64,000 nt of DNA from Trichoplax sp. H2 (GCA_003344405.1 NOWV01000004.1:372001-436000), one strand, 5' to 3'. Shown: positions 1-13,841, counted from the stretch's first letter. The notes: a model not told the origin generated them from the letters alone. Made by a program: numbers and translations.

Positions 1-1755
1 TGTCTTTCGCCCATGCCTAGCAGAGCATTCGCTTCCCCAACTCTTTTCGCTCGCATACTTTCCAGTTTTGCTTTAAGCTTCGAAGAATAGAAGATTATTA
101 TTATAATCAGTCATACTTATAAAGATCTATATCGCAATTTAGCATACAGACCTGATTTTGCTGTCGAAGTTTCTCTGATAGCCTTCTCTTCTGTAAATTG
201 TCAGTATTGTGCTGAATTTTATCCAAAAGTTCCTTTTTCTTCTCTTCTGATACGTCGACATCAACAACTGTTCTTTCTCTTCTTAAACCTATATCCGCCT
301 GTATTGCAGGAGAAATTAGTAGATTGGAATCTGTTATGTATCTTATACGAATAGCGTTAAGAGAAACTAATCTGTATGTTGCATAGTACGGTAGAAAATA
401 CAGCGCAAATGAAAGCTTCAGTTAAGTTAGGTCAGAGTATACGATGAGAAGTGATAACTAACAGGCAGCTGCATTTGTTGTGATCGCCTCCTACTCTTCT
501 TGGCTTGGATAGCATCCTGTTTCGATTTTTCAAGAATCTCCTTTTGCTTTTGCTCCAAGGTTCTCTTTCTCTCCTTTTTAGCAGCCAAACGATTTCGCAG
601 CTTAAGAATTTAGGAAAAAATGTAATATATCATTTGGTCACGTTTTCTATTTCTTGTAAGTACAATGTAGTACAGCTATTTGTGATTCTTACGATATCCT
701 TTTGTCGATTTTTTTCATTTTTACTCGAATTCATTAAGGTAAGTTGTGTTTTTTCAGCCATGGCTATCATAGAATTAGCTACTTCATCTTCATAGTCTTT
801 CAGCTGTCTTTTATAGCGTTTTTCTTCAAGTTTCTTTCTTGCTAAAGTCTTTTGGCGCTCCAATTCACTATTTAATGTCTTGAATTAAAAAATAATACGG
901 TAAAGACAAGTTACTCATATGGTCAATCAAATAATATTCATGCTGTTAAATTGTATACCGTTCTTTGAGCCTGATGCATCGCCTCTAGAAGTGATAAAGC
1001 TGCTACTAGGTCTTCTTCACTTTGCAAAGCCCTGGACCTTTCACACACTTCGGTCTTTTTATCTAATTCTGCAACAATCTCTTCATCATCATCTGACAAA
1101 TCTATGTCCGGTGGTACTGTTTCATTTGCATCTTTGGCTTTCTGTTGCCTTTGTTTATGTTCCTTACGAAGTCGCCTTTTCTCTAAAACTCTACGGTATA
1201 CTAAGTGTTAGTAATCCAAATGCTCAAATACAAAATAAATCAGCGTTTAGCTTAAAATATGCGACGGACCTCTTTATACGGTTCTGATGGATCAGTTCCT
1301 GTTCACCTAATAGTGTCGAATCGTCCAATGTGTCCACTTGAAGCATTGCTATTGCCAGGTCACCATCATCAATAGAGGAAAGTTTTTCATTTATTTTGGT
1401 TTTAATTTGTTCAAGTTGATTCTGCTTTTCAGCATCTCCTAGTAATTCTAAACATTGAATATCTTAGGAATTGGGAAGACAGTAGTGAAGACAATAAATG
1501 ATCTAAAAATACCTTGTGATGCAAGCACTTTCATAAGAGCGTCTTTGTCAGTCTCAAAGTTTTCGTTTAGCTTTAGTAGGTGATTTTGAATTTCTTGTTG
1601 TGCTATCTGGGTTTCCTGTTCATCTGTATCATCTATATCATCATCTGCGGAGATAACACTAGGTGATAATACCACTTTAACTAAATTATCGTACCAGCCT
1701 TCTCGTCTTGAAATTTTTTGTTCAGTAGCAAAGCGATTAAGAAATGCTTCATCCT
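1..1755 (-). repeat. Super-repeat copy 6 and more diverged tail of the giant gene
   Basis: The leading block (NFETDKDALMKVLASQ at about 1500-1700) is recognisable. The following exons keep the charge pattern but little motif identity: LEKRRLRKEHKQRQQ near 1150-1190, SELERQKTLARKKLEEKR near 800-870, and RTLEQKQKEILEKSK near 490-560. At the window edge (1-90) the sequence reads through GEANALLGMGERQ, which again resembles the AAxxLGLAERNQ end of a block, so the repeat continues beyond the window. Confidence 0.5.
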
Positions 1756-4700
1756 ATTATTTAAAAGAATCGTCAGCAGATGTTTAATGCCGTATTCTTA
1801 GTTAGTTATAAAATTATCAGTTTCTTACCTTATCAACTAGATGCCTTTCAACAGCAGAATTTTCGGCAGTTTGTTTTTCTTGAAGATCGGTTAAAAGCGC
1901 TACCGAAATTTCTTCTTGCATTTCTTCTGGAGTCTTACTACTAACTTTAACCAGTTCGTTAACTCGGTTGCATATATTCAATATAATCCTATAACGATTA
2001 TATTAAGAACAGCATACTATTGTAGACATACTCCTGATTTAATATATCTTAAAACGATATAAGAAATTTTTATCAACATATCTACCCTTCCTTTAGGATC
2101 TTTATATGTTGGGAGCGATATTCAACTATACGCTGTAGGTGGTTTTGCTTCTCGTGATCCGTTTGGATTACCTCCGGTACTTCATCGAAAGCAGCTTCCA
2201 TTGATTGCTCTTTCCACTCTGTCCTTAATACCCGTAAATCGCTCATTCTTTGATCTCGATCTAATTGACTCATCAGTGAGTATGGTTCCATAATGCCTGC
2301 AGTAAAGACGCAAAATAACAGTTTGAAATAACTATAGCGGATATCACTAGAAAATGTTTAAAGATTATAATGATTTCGATCTGCTTATATAATAATTTCT
2401 AATAATTGTACTGTAGTATCATACTTAAATCGCTTTCGATTTCGCCAAGAATCTGAAATAAAAGCTCTTGTTCAGTCGCATGTTTCTTTTCTAGTTCGGA
2501 TAGAACCACTTCATGGGAGCTTAACAGTCCTCCTTGCTTCATTCTACTGAGGTGAAGAACTTCATCTGCCAAAGATTTATTAAGGGAATCAACATTTTAC
2601 ATGCAGTATTAATATTATTACTATATAAGAAGTAGCCTATTTATTAGTATCATTTTATGAACCCCTTTCGTCACTTTCGGCTTCTTGTTTAAGGTTTGCT
2701 TCTACAACTTTGACGTCGTCAACAACTGATCCTTTCTTTTGCTTTAAGAGCAACCTACGCTGTGCAAGTCTTCCTCTTGCAAGTTCTTCTTGTCGCGCAC
2801 GAGATTTCTTAAAGCTTTATCGGATAATAACATAGTTTAAGGCTATTGCTTGAATAGGATAGTTCGTAATTAAGTAACTATGATACGACACGATGTTTGA
2901 ATTATACCTTTCTTCTCTGGCAGCTTCTTGTGATGCTGCAATACTAAATACAAGAGCCGCTGATTCAAACTTATCTTCTCGAGCAACTTTTTTTTGCTGC
3001 CGTCGAATCTTAGCTAACATCAACTGACGATCTTTTTCGCTTTGGTATTTGTTGTTAGCGCTACGAAGAGAAGACAGCAACGCTTCTTTTTCGTTGTCGA
3101 AGTTGGCTTGTAGATTGATAATGGCATTTTTCGTTATCGTCTCATCTAATAGTGATAAAATACACAATCAAAATTCTATGGCCATGAAGAAACCTATAGG
3201 AAAATCCTTCAAATACGAACGGTCTTCATTCTCTTCCTCCAAAGTGTCTAGATTAGAATTTAAGCGATCGTGATCTTTTCTCTTCGAAGGTTCTCTAGGA
3301 AGGCCAAAAGTACTACCAAAACTTGCTAAGGTTTCCTTTGATAAACCTGAAAGAGTTGTTAACTTTAATTTTTCCTTTAATTAACAATAGCTACTTCCTA
3401 CTAATTGTCTGCAAAATGATCCCAATGATAATTTATAATTATTTGAAAGCAGCAAGAATCATCGACCTTTTATCGATAACGCAGCGGCTTCTTCTAATCT
3501 ACCGCTTTCACGAAGTTTCTTTTCTTCTATCTTTAATTTTACGAGTTGTTCATTCCTTTCTTTTTCGCTTAATTTCATCCAAGCGGCTTCTCCTCCAGCT
3601 TGTGCTTTTAATACTTCCATTAACAATTTATCTCGAAAAGTATCGTATTTCTCCTCCAAAGCATTAACAAGTGCCTCATCATTTAATTCTGTTGCTTTGG
3701 CGGATTCATTCATTACTGCACCGAACAGAACCGAAGCGATGTCATCGAACCAACCTCCTTTTATGGCCATAGAGTAAGCACCGTACAACTTTTTCAAGTT
3801 TGGCAGATTCTGTAATAGTGCGAATAGTATTTTACCGAAAAACGAATTCAATTTCGTTCCTAAGGTTAGGTATTACAAAGGTACAACGAAAGTCGCGGTA
3901 ATTATTAAGCTACTCGTATTGCAAAGATTACTGTACCTGACTATCGATTTCTTTAGATAAATTTTGTACTTCACCATCTTGCCTTTGTTGTAGATCGGCT
4001 AAAATACTCACACAAATGTCACGATAGTCTAGTTTGGACCCACCTTCGCTACTTGCACGATGGTAATCATTCACCAATCGCAAGCCAGCAGCCTCTGTTT
4101 TAGTAAATTTATTAGATGGTTATTTTATACAAAGAAATACTGTAATTTTGTCATATTTATTATTTTACCATTAAAGATTGAATCTTGCTCTTCTCCAGCC
4201 TTTAAAGAATCGCTAGCAGACATGAACATCTTTTGCCATATTTGCATCAAAAGAGTTAACCTTTGATTTCGTCCCTCAGCTGATAATGCCTTTGCTTGTA
4301 AATTTTCAAACCCATGGGACTCAATTTTATTTAATATTCGAATAAGTACGTCTCTTTCAACGTTGTGCTTAATGTCGATATTTTGCAAAATAGCTTCCTG
4401 CAGTGAGCCTAAGCTTTCAGTATCAACTGTCATTTTCTGTGTGCTAGTGGAATTTGAACGTAATTTTTTTTTTCTTGCAGCTAGTCGCTCGCGCGCTAGA
4501 TGTTCCTGACGCTGTCGATTCAACTGTTCTCTATCGAAGCATGGCAGTAAAACTCGCATTAAGACATTAACTGATATTTGCTAAGTACTGTATACAGTAT
4601 ACTATTTATTTATAACAATATAACATCATAAACATACGCTTTATTTGCTGCCTCATTTTGACTTTGTGCGAGTGTTAGAGCCAATAAAGCAGCATCGAAT

Positions 4701-7700
4701 TGATCTTCTTGGCGCGCTCTTCTTTGTTCTCTTTTAAGTCTAGCGAGCTGCATCTGTCGTTCTTTTTCACTTAGCATTTGACCTTCGGCATTTGATAGCC
4801 CAGCCATCAGAGCGGCCTTATCGTCTTCATAGCAATCTTTCAGATTACGTAACAATCCTACTATCGATTTGTCCTCGTTCTGAAGTTTTAATTTACGATT
4901 ATATTCTTCATCTTCTTTCTTTTCCAGTTTGTCCACCTCACTTTCAGACATTCCCTCGGATAGTCTCTTTTTAGGGTAAATATAAGAATTGGCTAAATTA
5001 AAAACTTTACATCGCTAATTACACATAAATTTAGCTACCTGCTTTCTCTTTTTCAATCTCTCTTGTAACCGCTGCTCATGTTTCAATTTACTATCCATTA
5101 GTAGCCCCTGGACATTGGATTCTGCTTCGGCATTCAGCTCAAGAATATTAGCCAATTCATCGTAACGATTTTCCTGTCGTAATTTTCGTTCTTGCCGCTT
5201 TAACTTCATAAGCCTTAATTGCCTTTCTTGCTCTGAAAGTTTCTTCCATTGTGCATCTCCTTTAATGATTATAAATTCAAAATAACAAAATATAAACTAG
5301 TTCTAGGTGGTTATATAATAATACCAATATAAGCGGTCAAAAATTAAATTAATTTTATTTTACCTAATTGTTTAGCTAAGGCTTCTGCCAATAACTTATC
5401 CCTTAATGCATCATATTTGCCGTTTAAGGCTTCCGTAATTTGAGATTCACCGGCGAACTTGGAAGGTTCCGCATTAAATAACACTGAGTTAACATTCTGG
5501 TACGTCATTTCTTTTAATCTCTGCAGCTGTTTTTCATGAATGCTTTTAATTTCACTTTCGTTCTAAGGGTATTGAAATATAACTAGTTAATAAATGTTAT
5601 TATTATTACTGAAAAAGAATTGTGTCACCTTTCGTGCTAACTGGGATATTATTTTATCGATTTCTGTTTGTTGTATTTCATTCAGATCCGCAAGAAGAGA
5701 TACTATGACGTCATCATTGGTTATACTGGCGATCTTCCTTTCACCAATTAAGGTACTTTTCCTACATTCAATTTTGATTACTGCAGCCTCCGCTAAAATA
5801 TTCCAGTAGATACCTTGCTCTCCTAAAGCAATTAGTTAATAGCAACTATTTATCGTAAGATCTATCAAAGATAAAAGTATATTTAGATTAAATATACGCG
5901 TATCTCATGAGATTGAAGCGCGTTGGTAAATAGAGTAACAAAATTACAGTATATTTATTATTGATGTAACAGATTTATAGTCTTGAACGATTTAAGCAGT
6001 GAGTGCACAATACAGTATATGGTCTGCTGGTTTATTGTTCCGTTATAATATTTAGAATTATAGCTTAATAAATTATAGATACTAATTGATTAGTTTATAC
6101 GATAATGGATCTAACGGTATCTTCGGCATAGCTAGTTGTAATAAATTAAAGTAATAGTTTACTGGCAATAAGGAACACAATGAACTACCTGTACCGTTAC
6201 ATGCTGAAAACTGACTTTGATAAGTCTAGCGTATTGTTGGTTATTGAAACTGTAAAAAATTCGTATGCAATACAGCTGTCTTACTATTTAAATTTGCGAT
6301 ACCATACCGATATGCCTTCTACTGTACAAGTCTATGTAAACCTACAGTAGAGGGCGGCAGTGTGTGCAAAAGCAGCAATAGATAGGGTAAATTGCGGTAT
6401 TATTCTAAGATAGTCATAGGTGACTATAAAGCGAAACTAAACTTATGGGTGTCAGGATGATAATATACCCGTATAATAAGTACTGCATATCCATGACATT
6501 AGATTTATCCAAAAAACAAGGCATTTTATCCTTGCTGTCTGTAATATCCGTTAGTATCATGGCTATACATTATGATACTGGTTACAATCCAATTTTGTAC
6601 TTCTTTTGTAACATGTTGTCCGCTAACCACCGCTAAGTAAGTAAAATTCATAATGGAACTTCTGTACAAACATCTATAGAAAGTTGTATTATCATACCCT
6701 CTTCATCCGGTGAAATAGTATCAAGCCTTATTAGCAAATCTTGTAGTTTACACTCTCTTTCGTCTTCAGACATGATTTCAATCATCTCAATTATAACGCT
6801 TTCACGCTCTTTCGATAAAAGATCCACGAAGAACTTGCGCTCTTTGATATGCTTGATTTCAGTCGCTGAAATAAGCGTATTTTGCATCTGAACAAGATCT
6901 GTGTATTTCGGATCAGAAATTTCAACTTCTTGCATCTTTCGGGCGGGCAAGGTTGATCGCGTATATACTTTTCCTTTTAAGCGTTTTTCGGCGAGTCTTT
7001 CTTGCCGATATCTGTCATATTTAAGTCTGCATAACAAGATTCATAGTATAAAAAATCAAGTTGAGAATGTAATTGCAGTATGCGCAAATACTGTAGTATG
7101 ATCATTGACCAATGCACGGATGTCATGAACTGCGTTTGTATTTCTATTTAAACAGTACAAAGTTAAGCAAATTGGAACCGTAGAGATCTAATTACATTAT
7201 ATCCAAATTTATTAATGTAAGTAAAATGCTATCACACTGACGTGAGGTTATCATTATACGTGCAGTTCCCTATAAATCATTAATGCACGTATACCATGCA
7301 GTCTTAGTTTGTCAACCGCACACCGTATGCCGCTACATGAAAGTATAGTTTTTGATGTAAAATAATACTCAATCTGATGTCTAAACGCCAAAATCTGTGT
7401 AAATAGTGAGTGCTAAATGCTCTATAGATTCTATCTACACAATTTGGATCCATCAATACAGGTTTGGTGAAGTAGTTGGTCAGTTTGGCAACTTACCAAT
7501 TTTAGTAATTATAATCTAAACCTAAATGCGATGTATCAAAGAATGATGGATAACTTACAAACTATAATTTGTATTTGTCTCTATTCGTACTTCAGTGGTT
7601 AAAGGAGTCAAATTGACTACAATAAATATATTATTATAAGATTTACCGTACCGAAATAAGGTACTGCATTGAGGATTAAAATTAGTGCTACATATATGCA

Positions 7701-10700
7701 AGAAATTTATATAGACTTCGTAATCATTCAGTTTTGTAAGATCGTGAATCATGATCATTCACATTCTTTAATACAGCTTTAAGTTCATAATTTCATGCAT
7801 TTGACGGCGTAGCTTTCATAGTATTTCTCAAAAACGTTATGATTCTGAGTTATGAACATGAGCAATACTAAGAATTTAATAACTAGAGGGAATTTTAGCG
7901 ATATTATGCGAACTGCAAAGCTAATTATATAGTTAAATAATGATCAATGAATGTCATTTTACGGTATCAGTATACCTGTCAACGGTTGTTGCCTGACTAC
8001 GTTCAAGAAGTCCTAATTGGATCGCTGCAGCGTCAAAATCATGTTCTTGTTGTGCCATACGAGATTCTCGACGAAGTCTAACTAGTTCTACTTGTCGTTC
8101 CCTTTCGGTGAGAACGTAATTGTCTGCTCCACGTAACCTAACAATACAGTAATGATCACATGAAATTTCTTACTGAACATAAATACTTAAAATTGCTATA
8201 CCTAAACCTTAAATTAATAGAATTCCATGCAAAATCACATTCTTAGTAATTGCATTTGTGCTAGTGATACCGTATAAGTGAACTTTTACTGTCCCTGTTT
8301 TCGTTATAATAATATTAATCAATGAAATAAAATTACTAAAGGTTTAAATAATAACTAGTAGCTTGCAGTTACGTAATATACTGTGCTGTACAGTGAACAA
8401 TACTGTACCTATCCGATAGTGCTTCCTTTTCTTCCTTGAGTCTGTTATCTAGATCCAATAATAGTTCTTTTGTACAAGATTTCTCTTCGTTAAAAGTCTC
8501 TTCCAACTCTGATTCTGAGTTGTCTTCTTTATCTTGTCCTTGCAGCATTCTTAACCTGCGTTTTTCTAACCTTTCTTTCAGTTGACTTTCATAAGAAGGT
8601 CTGCTCTCACCCATAAGTTTTTTTAAGTTGGATTCTATCGCAAATCCGTCACCTACAATCATAAATGAGTAACATTTCTGTCAACTTCATACTAGTTTGC
8701 ATGAAAGCATATCATGTAACTAACTTTCCATCAGGTTAGTCGATGTACAGTGATGAAATAGCATCAGTTATAAGAAAAGTGGAGCAATTAAGTTTCAGTG
8801 CATAGCAACAGAATATCCAAATCAATAGTAACAATTACTTCAAGTTAAAATCATGCAGTGATCATGTAGTTCCATTGAGAAAAAAGCTGCATGTGGGCCT
8901 GACATGAAGTTACGGTGTATGAACATATAGTATATGAGAAAACTAATATAATATTTTCTTCTACGGACACCATATACTACTATAGAATATACATTACCTA
9001 AGAGCGCAGCGGCATCATCGTAGCGTCCCTCGCGTACTAGCTTCTTTTCCTCAAATTTCAGTTGTACAAGACGTTGTTGCCTATCTTTCTCAGAGAGAGT
9101 GGTCCAGCTATCATCTCCGAATTGTTGTATTAATACTTCTTCCAATAACTTATCTTTAAGTGATTCATATTTTTTTTCCAATGCGCTGATAATATAATCA
9201 TCATCAGCTGCCCCTTCATACTTTGTAATTATGTTTGCTACATTCTCAGCCGTACGATCTTGTCTAGCTTCTATTTGCTTAGCTCTTTGCTGTATTAGTT
9301 CTTCCATACTCTGTATTTAGTTCGTTAATATTTTAACAGCTTAATTATTTTAATCATTAATAAAATGTACATTAATACGGTTATCAAATATCGTAATACA
9401 ACAAACGTATTTACAGATTGCATTATTCGTGAAGACATCTCTTCTGATTCCTTAGAATGGTTGATCTGTAGATCAGCCATAATTGAAGCATATACGGTAT
9501 TATCGTCAACCAAGGTTCCATTTTCAAATTCCATCTTCATCTTTCTACTGGCATACTTCACTAAAGCAGCTTCTTGTAAAATATTGAGAATCTCTTCTCG
9601 ATCAACTATAGTGAATTTACAAATCTTCGTTATTCCTACGTGTAATGAAATACACGAGCTCGCTAAAACGTATTCGAAGCTTACTCTCATTTGCTCGTAC
9701 GATCGCATCATAGTTCCCACGTAACTCAACGAGACATTCTTGCCTTTTGCTCTCTTCCATCTTGACGGCTGCAATTTTGAGAGTATTTAAACTAGACTCT
9801 CCACTTTCTTCATCTTGCATTAGTTGCAATAATAATTCCCTCTCCATGCAGTGTTTTTTCTCCATTTCCTTCAAGACAGAGTCACGCCAGCCAACAATAT
9901 CACCCTCTTCTGGTTCTAATTCTTCATCAATAATAATTTTTTTACCATTTCTTGCTTTTCTCTCAGCCAGACGTTCCAATGCCAATTTTTCCTGTCGCTT
10001 ACGATCTCCCTGTAGTCTGCATGTACAATAATGTTTAGTAACGAAGGATTAACATCATGATTTTTAATGAACTACCTTTCATTAGCAGCAGCCTGATTAC
10101 GTTCAGCCAATCCTAGCATCATCGCGGCAGTATCGAATCTATCTTCCATTTGCCCTTTGCGTGTCTCAAGCCGTAAGCGTAAGAGCTCAGCTTGCCTTTC
10201 TCGTTCTGACATGGCTTGACCTTCCGCACCGTGCAGCATAGCCAATAGCGCCTCCTTTTCAGCGTTAAAGCGGGCTTCCAGGTCATCCAGTAAGTTTACA
10301 TTACTATGTACTTGATTATCCTCCGGCAATTCGCCTTCTTCCATCTCGATCTTATCGAGATCATTTCCTTCTATAATCAGTTGTTTACGACGTGCCAGTC
10401 TATTTACAAAGATTTTCTATGTTACAGGACGTTTGCTTACCTATGAATTACTTGAAAGTACTTAATCATTCCTACCTATCCTTGAGCTGTTGGTCATACA
10501 TGGCACGATTATGACCCATTAGTTGGTTGAGCTGTTCATGATTCTTGATGCTTTCACCTAAAAGTCTTGCTGCTTCGTCGAATTTACCTTCATTTCTAAG
10601 TTTCCGTTCTTCCAGCTTTAACTTCATTAGTCTGGCCTGCCTTTCTCGTTCAGATAATTTAGCCCATTCAGCATCACCCATTTGCTATTGTCAAAAATTA

Positions 10701-13700
10701 TAAAATTGTGCATACAAATACTTATACGATCAATTATGTACAACCGACTTGATTTTGTTATTATTATAATATACAGTATAAATAAGAAATCATCACTTTT
10801 ATGTTGTAAGAATATAAAGTTACATGTACTGGAAGTGATGTATGGGCCCCTTAAGTATTACCAAAAAATCCATAGATTGCAATTACCGTTTTAAGAGCAT
10901 CTAGGATTAACTTTTCTTTCAGCATATCGTATTTTTCTTCTAGAGCCTTTACCAATTCGACTTCCTCTTTAGTTCTGACCACGTCAGTTTTCAAAACAAG
11001 TGATGATACATTGTCTAACAAATCTTCTTGGCGTGCAGATAGAAATTCATTTCTGATGTCTATTAGCTCTTGATTTGACTAAATACGAAATAATAAATGT
11101 AGATGATTCGTTACTTATTCAGACATTGTTATTCTGATAATGCAGTACTTTTCTTGAAATGAGTGTAAACCTTTTCGGCAACATCGGTAAGAAAACGCTC
11201 ACACTCTTGGTCTTGCATGCATTGTAATTCGGCTAACATTGCAACTGCTACATCTACTTCTCTATCATTCGCTTTAATATCTCTAGCGTTCTCGTAATAA
11301 ATCGCAGTTGCTTCCTGTAAGATCTGATGATTCTATCAAATTCAAAGCGAAAAATCCTTAGATGGACATTTTCATTAATACTTATCAAGCGGTGAATAAA
11401 GTTCTTGTATGACTATATTCATAATAATTATATATTATCGAAGGGCATTATCATTTGTAATAAAACATGGAAATACTTGTGTTTTCCTGGCAATTCTTTC
11501 TTCTTCGCTACTTTCACGCCACTTGCGCCTTTTAATTTTGAGTAAAGAGTATTGGTTTTGTCTCTCTTCGATGTTCATTTTTCGAACGTTCGACCTCACG
11601 GAAAGACTCTCTGAGCCCTGTAACATTTCAATGAATTTGTTTCTTTCATGTGCTTGCTTTTGTTCTAGAGTTTGAACAGTTGCTTCTAGAAGGTCAACAA
11701 CTCCATATTCATCATAGAGAGTCATATCTACTTCATCAATTTGAGACATTGTAGGAGTGTCTCCTCTCCTTCTTTCGGATAATCGCTCATGTGCTAATTT
11801 TTCTTGCCTAATTTGATCCAAAATTAGCCTAGAATTTCATTAAACAGAAGATACAGGTCTCTTAGATTCAATTTTTATCATAAGGCGTATGGTACAGCGG
11901 ATTCATACACAATGATAAAACAACTATTTCCAATATGAAGCTTATTTTGAAGGCATATGCAGAGTACTTAGATAATAGTAGTTAACGAATAAGAATTTTA
12001 CGTCACTGAGATAAATCTAATCTTATTTATTGGTAAATTTTAAATTGTGCTTTTAATATCATCTATATTATCATCTAAACAACTGTAATGATTTCGTTTC
12101 GTAATTAAATATGAGGTATGATAGTACACTGACAACATCCATTCAGAGCTTAAAGTAACTGATTAAACTTAAGAATTGGTAAAATTTTTGACATTTCTTA
12201 CTATACCATAATCTTACTTAAATTGTCTACATTACAATAAGGAATTTCAACGAGAATAGCTCACAACGGAGTGTTGAGTAAAGGAACGCTATCGGGTATT
12301 TATCGGTATTATTCAAGATTTGGTGAAACTCACGTCTGTGGTAGATTATATTGTTATAATTATGTAAATAACAAATCTTATTGACGTATCTAAAGTTCAT
12401 AATTACTTTTTCGAGGAATAACTTTGGTAGCGTTCTGCTAACCCAACTGAAAGAGAAACACTATGGAAACGAAGGTCTAGCCTTGCACGACAGAGCTGGC
12501 GGACAAATTTTAAATACTGCTTTAGACGATCATTAGCAGTTTTAAGAAACTGTGGTTCCACGCTGCGGAGGTCGGACCATAAAAAATCTGTTTCTGCATT
12601 CTGTCTAGCGGCTAGATCATTCAGTATTTGAGAGTAAGAGCAAGATGTATTGTCGTATTTTTTCACGGCTTTTATTAATAATTGTCTATCTATTTCTTCG
12701 GTACTAAGTCCAGATTCTCTCAACTTATTACGTTTCTGCAGTTCCTCTGATAAATGAATTTCTACAGCGAAGATTGGTTCACCAATTAAACTAATGAGAT
12801 CATGCGGAGAACGTTGCTGAGCACCATCTAAATTAATGATTTCATCTAGAAAGCCACTTTTTCTTAGTTGTTGCTCTAATTTCCCCAAATTCTTTACTCT
12901 GCGTTTCTTATCTGGTACATTTAGCGACATCCACATACCTTCACCTACGTGTCTTCGAATCATATCGCATATTGTAGACTCTCTTATGCATTCATATTTG
13001 CGATTAAGGATATCAAAGAGGTCCTTCGTGCTGATACGGTTACGAGCCGTAACTGTAATAAGTTCATCTTCCTCAGACGAACTATAACCCTTGTCGTATA
13101 GCATAGCTTCAATGCCGCGGGTATTTAAAATTTTCAGGTACCTCTTAGCAGTCTTTGTTAATCTTTCATTGCGATTCCTGATTGCCTTTTCAGCCCTGTT
13201 ATCGATCTTATTTTCCTAGTAAATATCACTTTCATTAAATTATAGTTTTCACTAAGTGTACAGTGCAGTACACAAACCAGATAAAAGTAACAAACCTCAA
13301 AAGTTTTTATTTCCCTATAGAACGTGAGTTCATTATTCAAAGCCATTTGGGATAGCAAGGTGCCCTCTTTTTCAATTTCTTCCTCTGTATTTAGGTCTTC
13401 GGTTGGTATGCTGTTCATAAAAGTTCGGATTTCCTCATAACAGACCTTAGTTTCTGAAAAACGTCTTGCATGAACAAAGTTTTTCCAGTGCGTCATGCTA
13501 AACTTCTTACCACAATAGCTTTGTAATAGCAAGTAGGCATCTTGTACAGTTATCAGCCAGTCTCCATCTCTATCTAAAGATTTAAAGTCCCAATGTAATT
13601 GCTCCTCCAAAGTTTTCCTTTTATTAATTTCAGCGATGACATCAACAAACTTCTCTCTTGTACATTTTCCAGAGGAATTGTCACTGCATACACTTACAAT

Positions 13701-13841
13701 TGCAAGCTCAATTATGCGTAAATCAATTCGACTGTTATAGTAACTTTCGTAAAAAACTTGTATCTGCTCTTTGTCAATAAGACCGGTGAAATTAGAGTCC
13801 AGCGCATCCAAAACTGCTTCGACATTTACTCCTTTCACCAT
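1..13841 (-). CDS. Giant EF-hand-headed coiled-coil super-repeat protein (3' end outside window)
   Basis: I do not recognise this family. The gene starts at 13841 and runs off the left edge, so the C-terminus is missing. Exon 1 (13296-13841, 182 codons, donor after a Glu codon) looks like a run of EF-hands: DSNFTGLIDKEQI near residue 14 and DRDGDWLITVQDA near residue 90, the latter keeping most Ca2+ ligands. Exon 2 (about 12427-13215) and all later exons encode charged alpha-helical sequence in which the same five blocks recur in order: an ALEEKYxxLxDKLLxEVL block, then LSEKERxxxLxxLKxEEKKL with a GRYDDAAxLL end, a LxERLxKRR block, an EKEALLxxL/SERERQxxLxxL/AAxxLGLAERNQ block, a basic AxERLxERK block, and an ILQEAAxxxY block. 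Nearly every block is its own exon, with introns of about 50-950 bases. Members of the family are presumably elongated scaffold or cytoskeletal proteins, which is inference from the helical charge pattern. Trichohyalin-like composition alone would not give this ordered repeat. Confidence 0.8.
1840..3851 (-). repeat. Super-repeat copy 5 of the giant gene
   Basis: ALEEKYDTFRDKLLMEVL and LSEKERNEQLVKLKIEEKKL, ending GRLEEAAALS, lie at about 3470-3851. The LSKETLASF-containing linker block is at about 3180-3330 and the EKEALLSSLRSANNK block at about 2910-3150. A basic block with its tail (DRDQRMSDLRVLRTEW) is at about 2085-2810, and SVALLTDLQEKQTAEN at about 1840-1990. Confidence 0.6.
3940..5560 (-). 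repeat. Super-repeat copy 4 of the giant gene
   Basis: The copy begins with ALNGKYDALRDKLLAEAL (about 5365-5560). LSEQERQLRLMKLKRQERKL and a RYDELANILE end follow at about 5030-5260. The block DDKAALMAGLSNAEGQ with LALTLAQSQNEAANKA is at about 4640-4970, the basic block RERLAARKKKL at about 4190-4559, and a short ILADLQQRQD-type block at about 3940-4090. Confidence 0.65.
5640..9307 (-). repeat. Super-repeat copy 3 of the giant gene
   Basis: ALEEKYESLKDKLLEEVL-type sequence (ALEKKYESLKDKL) and LSEKDRQQRLVQLKFEEKKL, ending GRYDDAAALLG, lie at about 9000-9307. The KERLEKRRLR block is at about 8400-8650, the A block at about 7975-8140, the basic block at about 6690-7035 and the ILAEAAVIKIE block at about 5640-5820. 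This copy is stretched by two introns of about 900 bases each, at 7036-7975 and 5821-6690, in which I see no other gene. Confidence 0.65.
9420..11080 (-). repeat. Super-repeat copy 2 of the giant gene
   Basis: The order is the same as in copy 1. ALEEKYDMLKEKL lies at about 10900-11080, LSERERQARLMKLKLEERKL with GKFDEAARLLG at about 10480-10681, and EKEALLAMLHGAEGQ with LGLAERNQAAANER at about 10080-10400. The basic block RLAERKARNGKK is at about 9650-10015 and ILQEAALVKYASRK at about 9420-9600. This is one of the best-preserved copies. Confidence 0.7.
11160..13215 (-). repeat. Super-repeat copy 1 of the giant gene
   Basis: This is the most N-terminal and most diverged copy. One exon (about 12427-13215) carries the first three blocks together: LNRKYECIRESTICDMI at about 13.0 kb, a LGKLEQQLRKSGFLDEI block, and an A block ending VGLAERYQS. 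The basic block follows in an exon at about 11484-11839 (RLSERRRGDTPTMSQ), and the ILQEATAIYYENA block lies at about 11160-11335. Fusion of blocks in a single exon here, while later copies split them, suggests intron gain or loss during repeat expansion. Confidence 0.65.
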
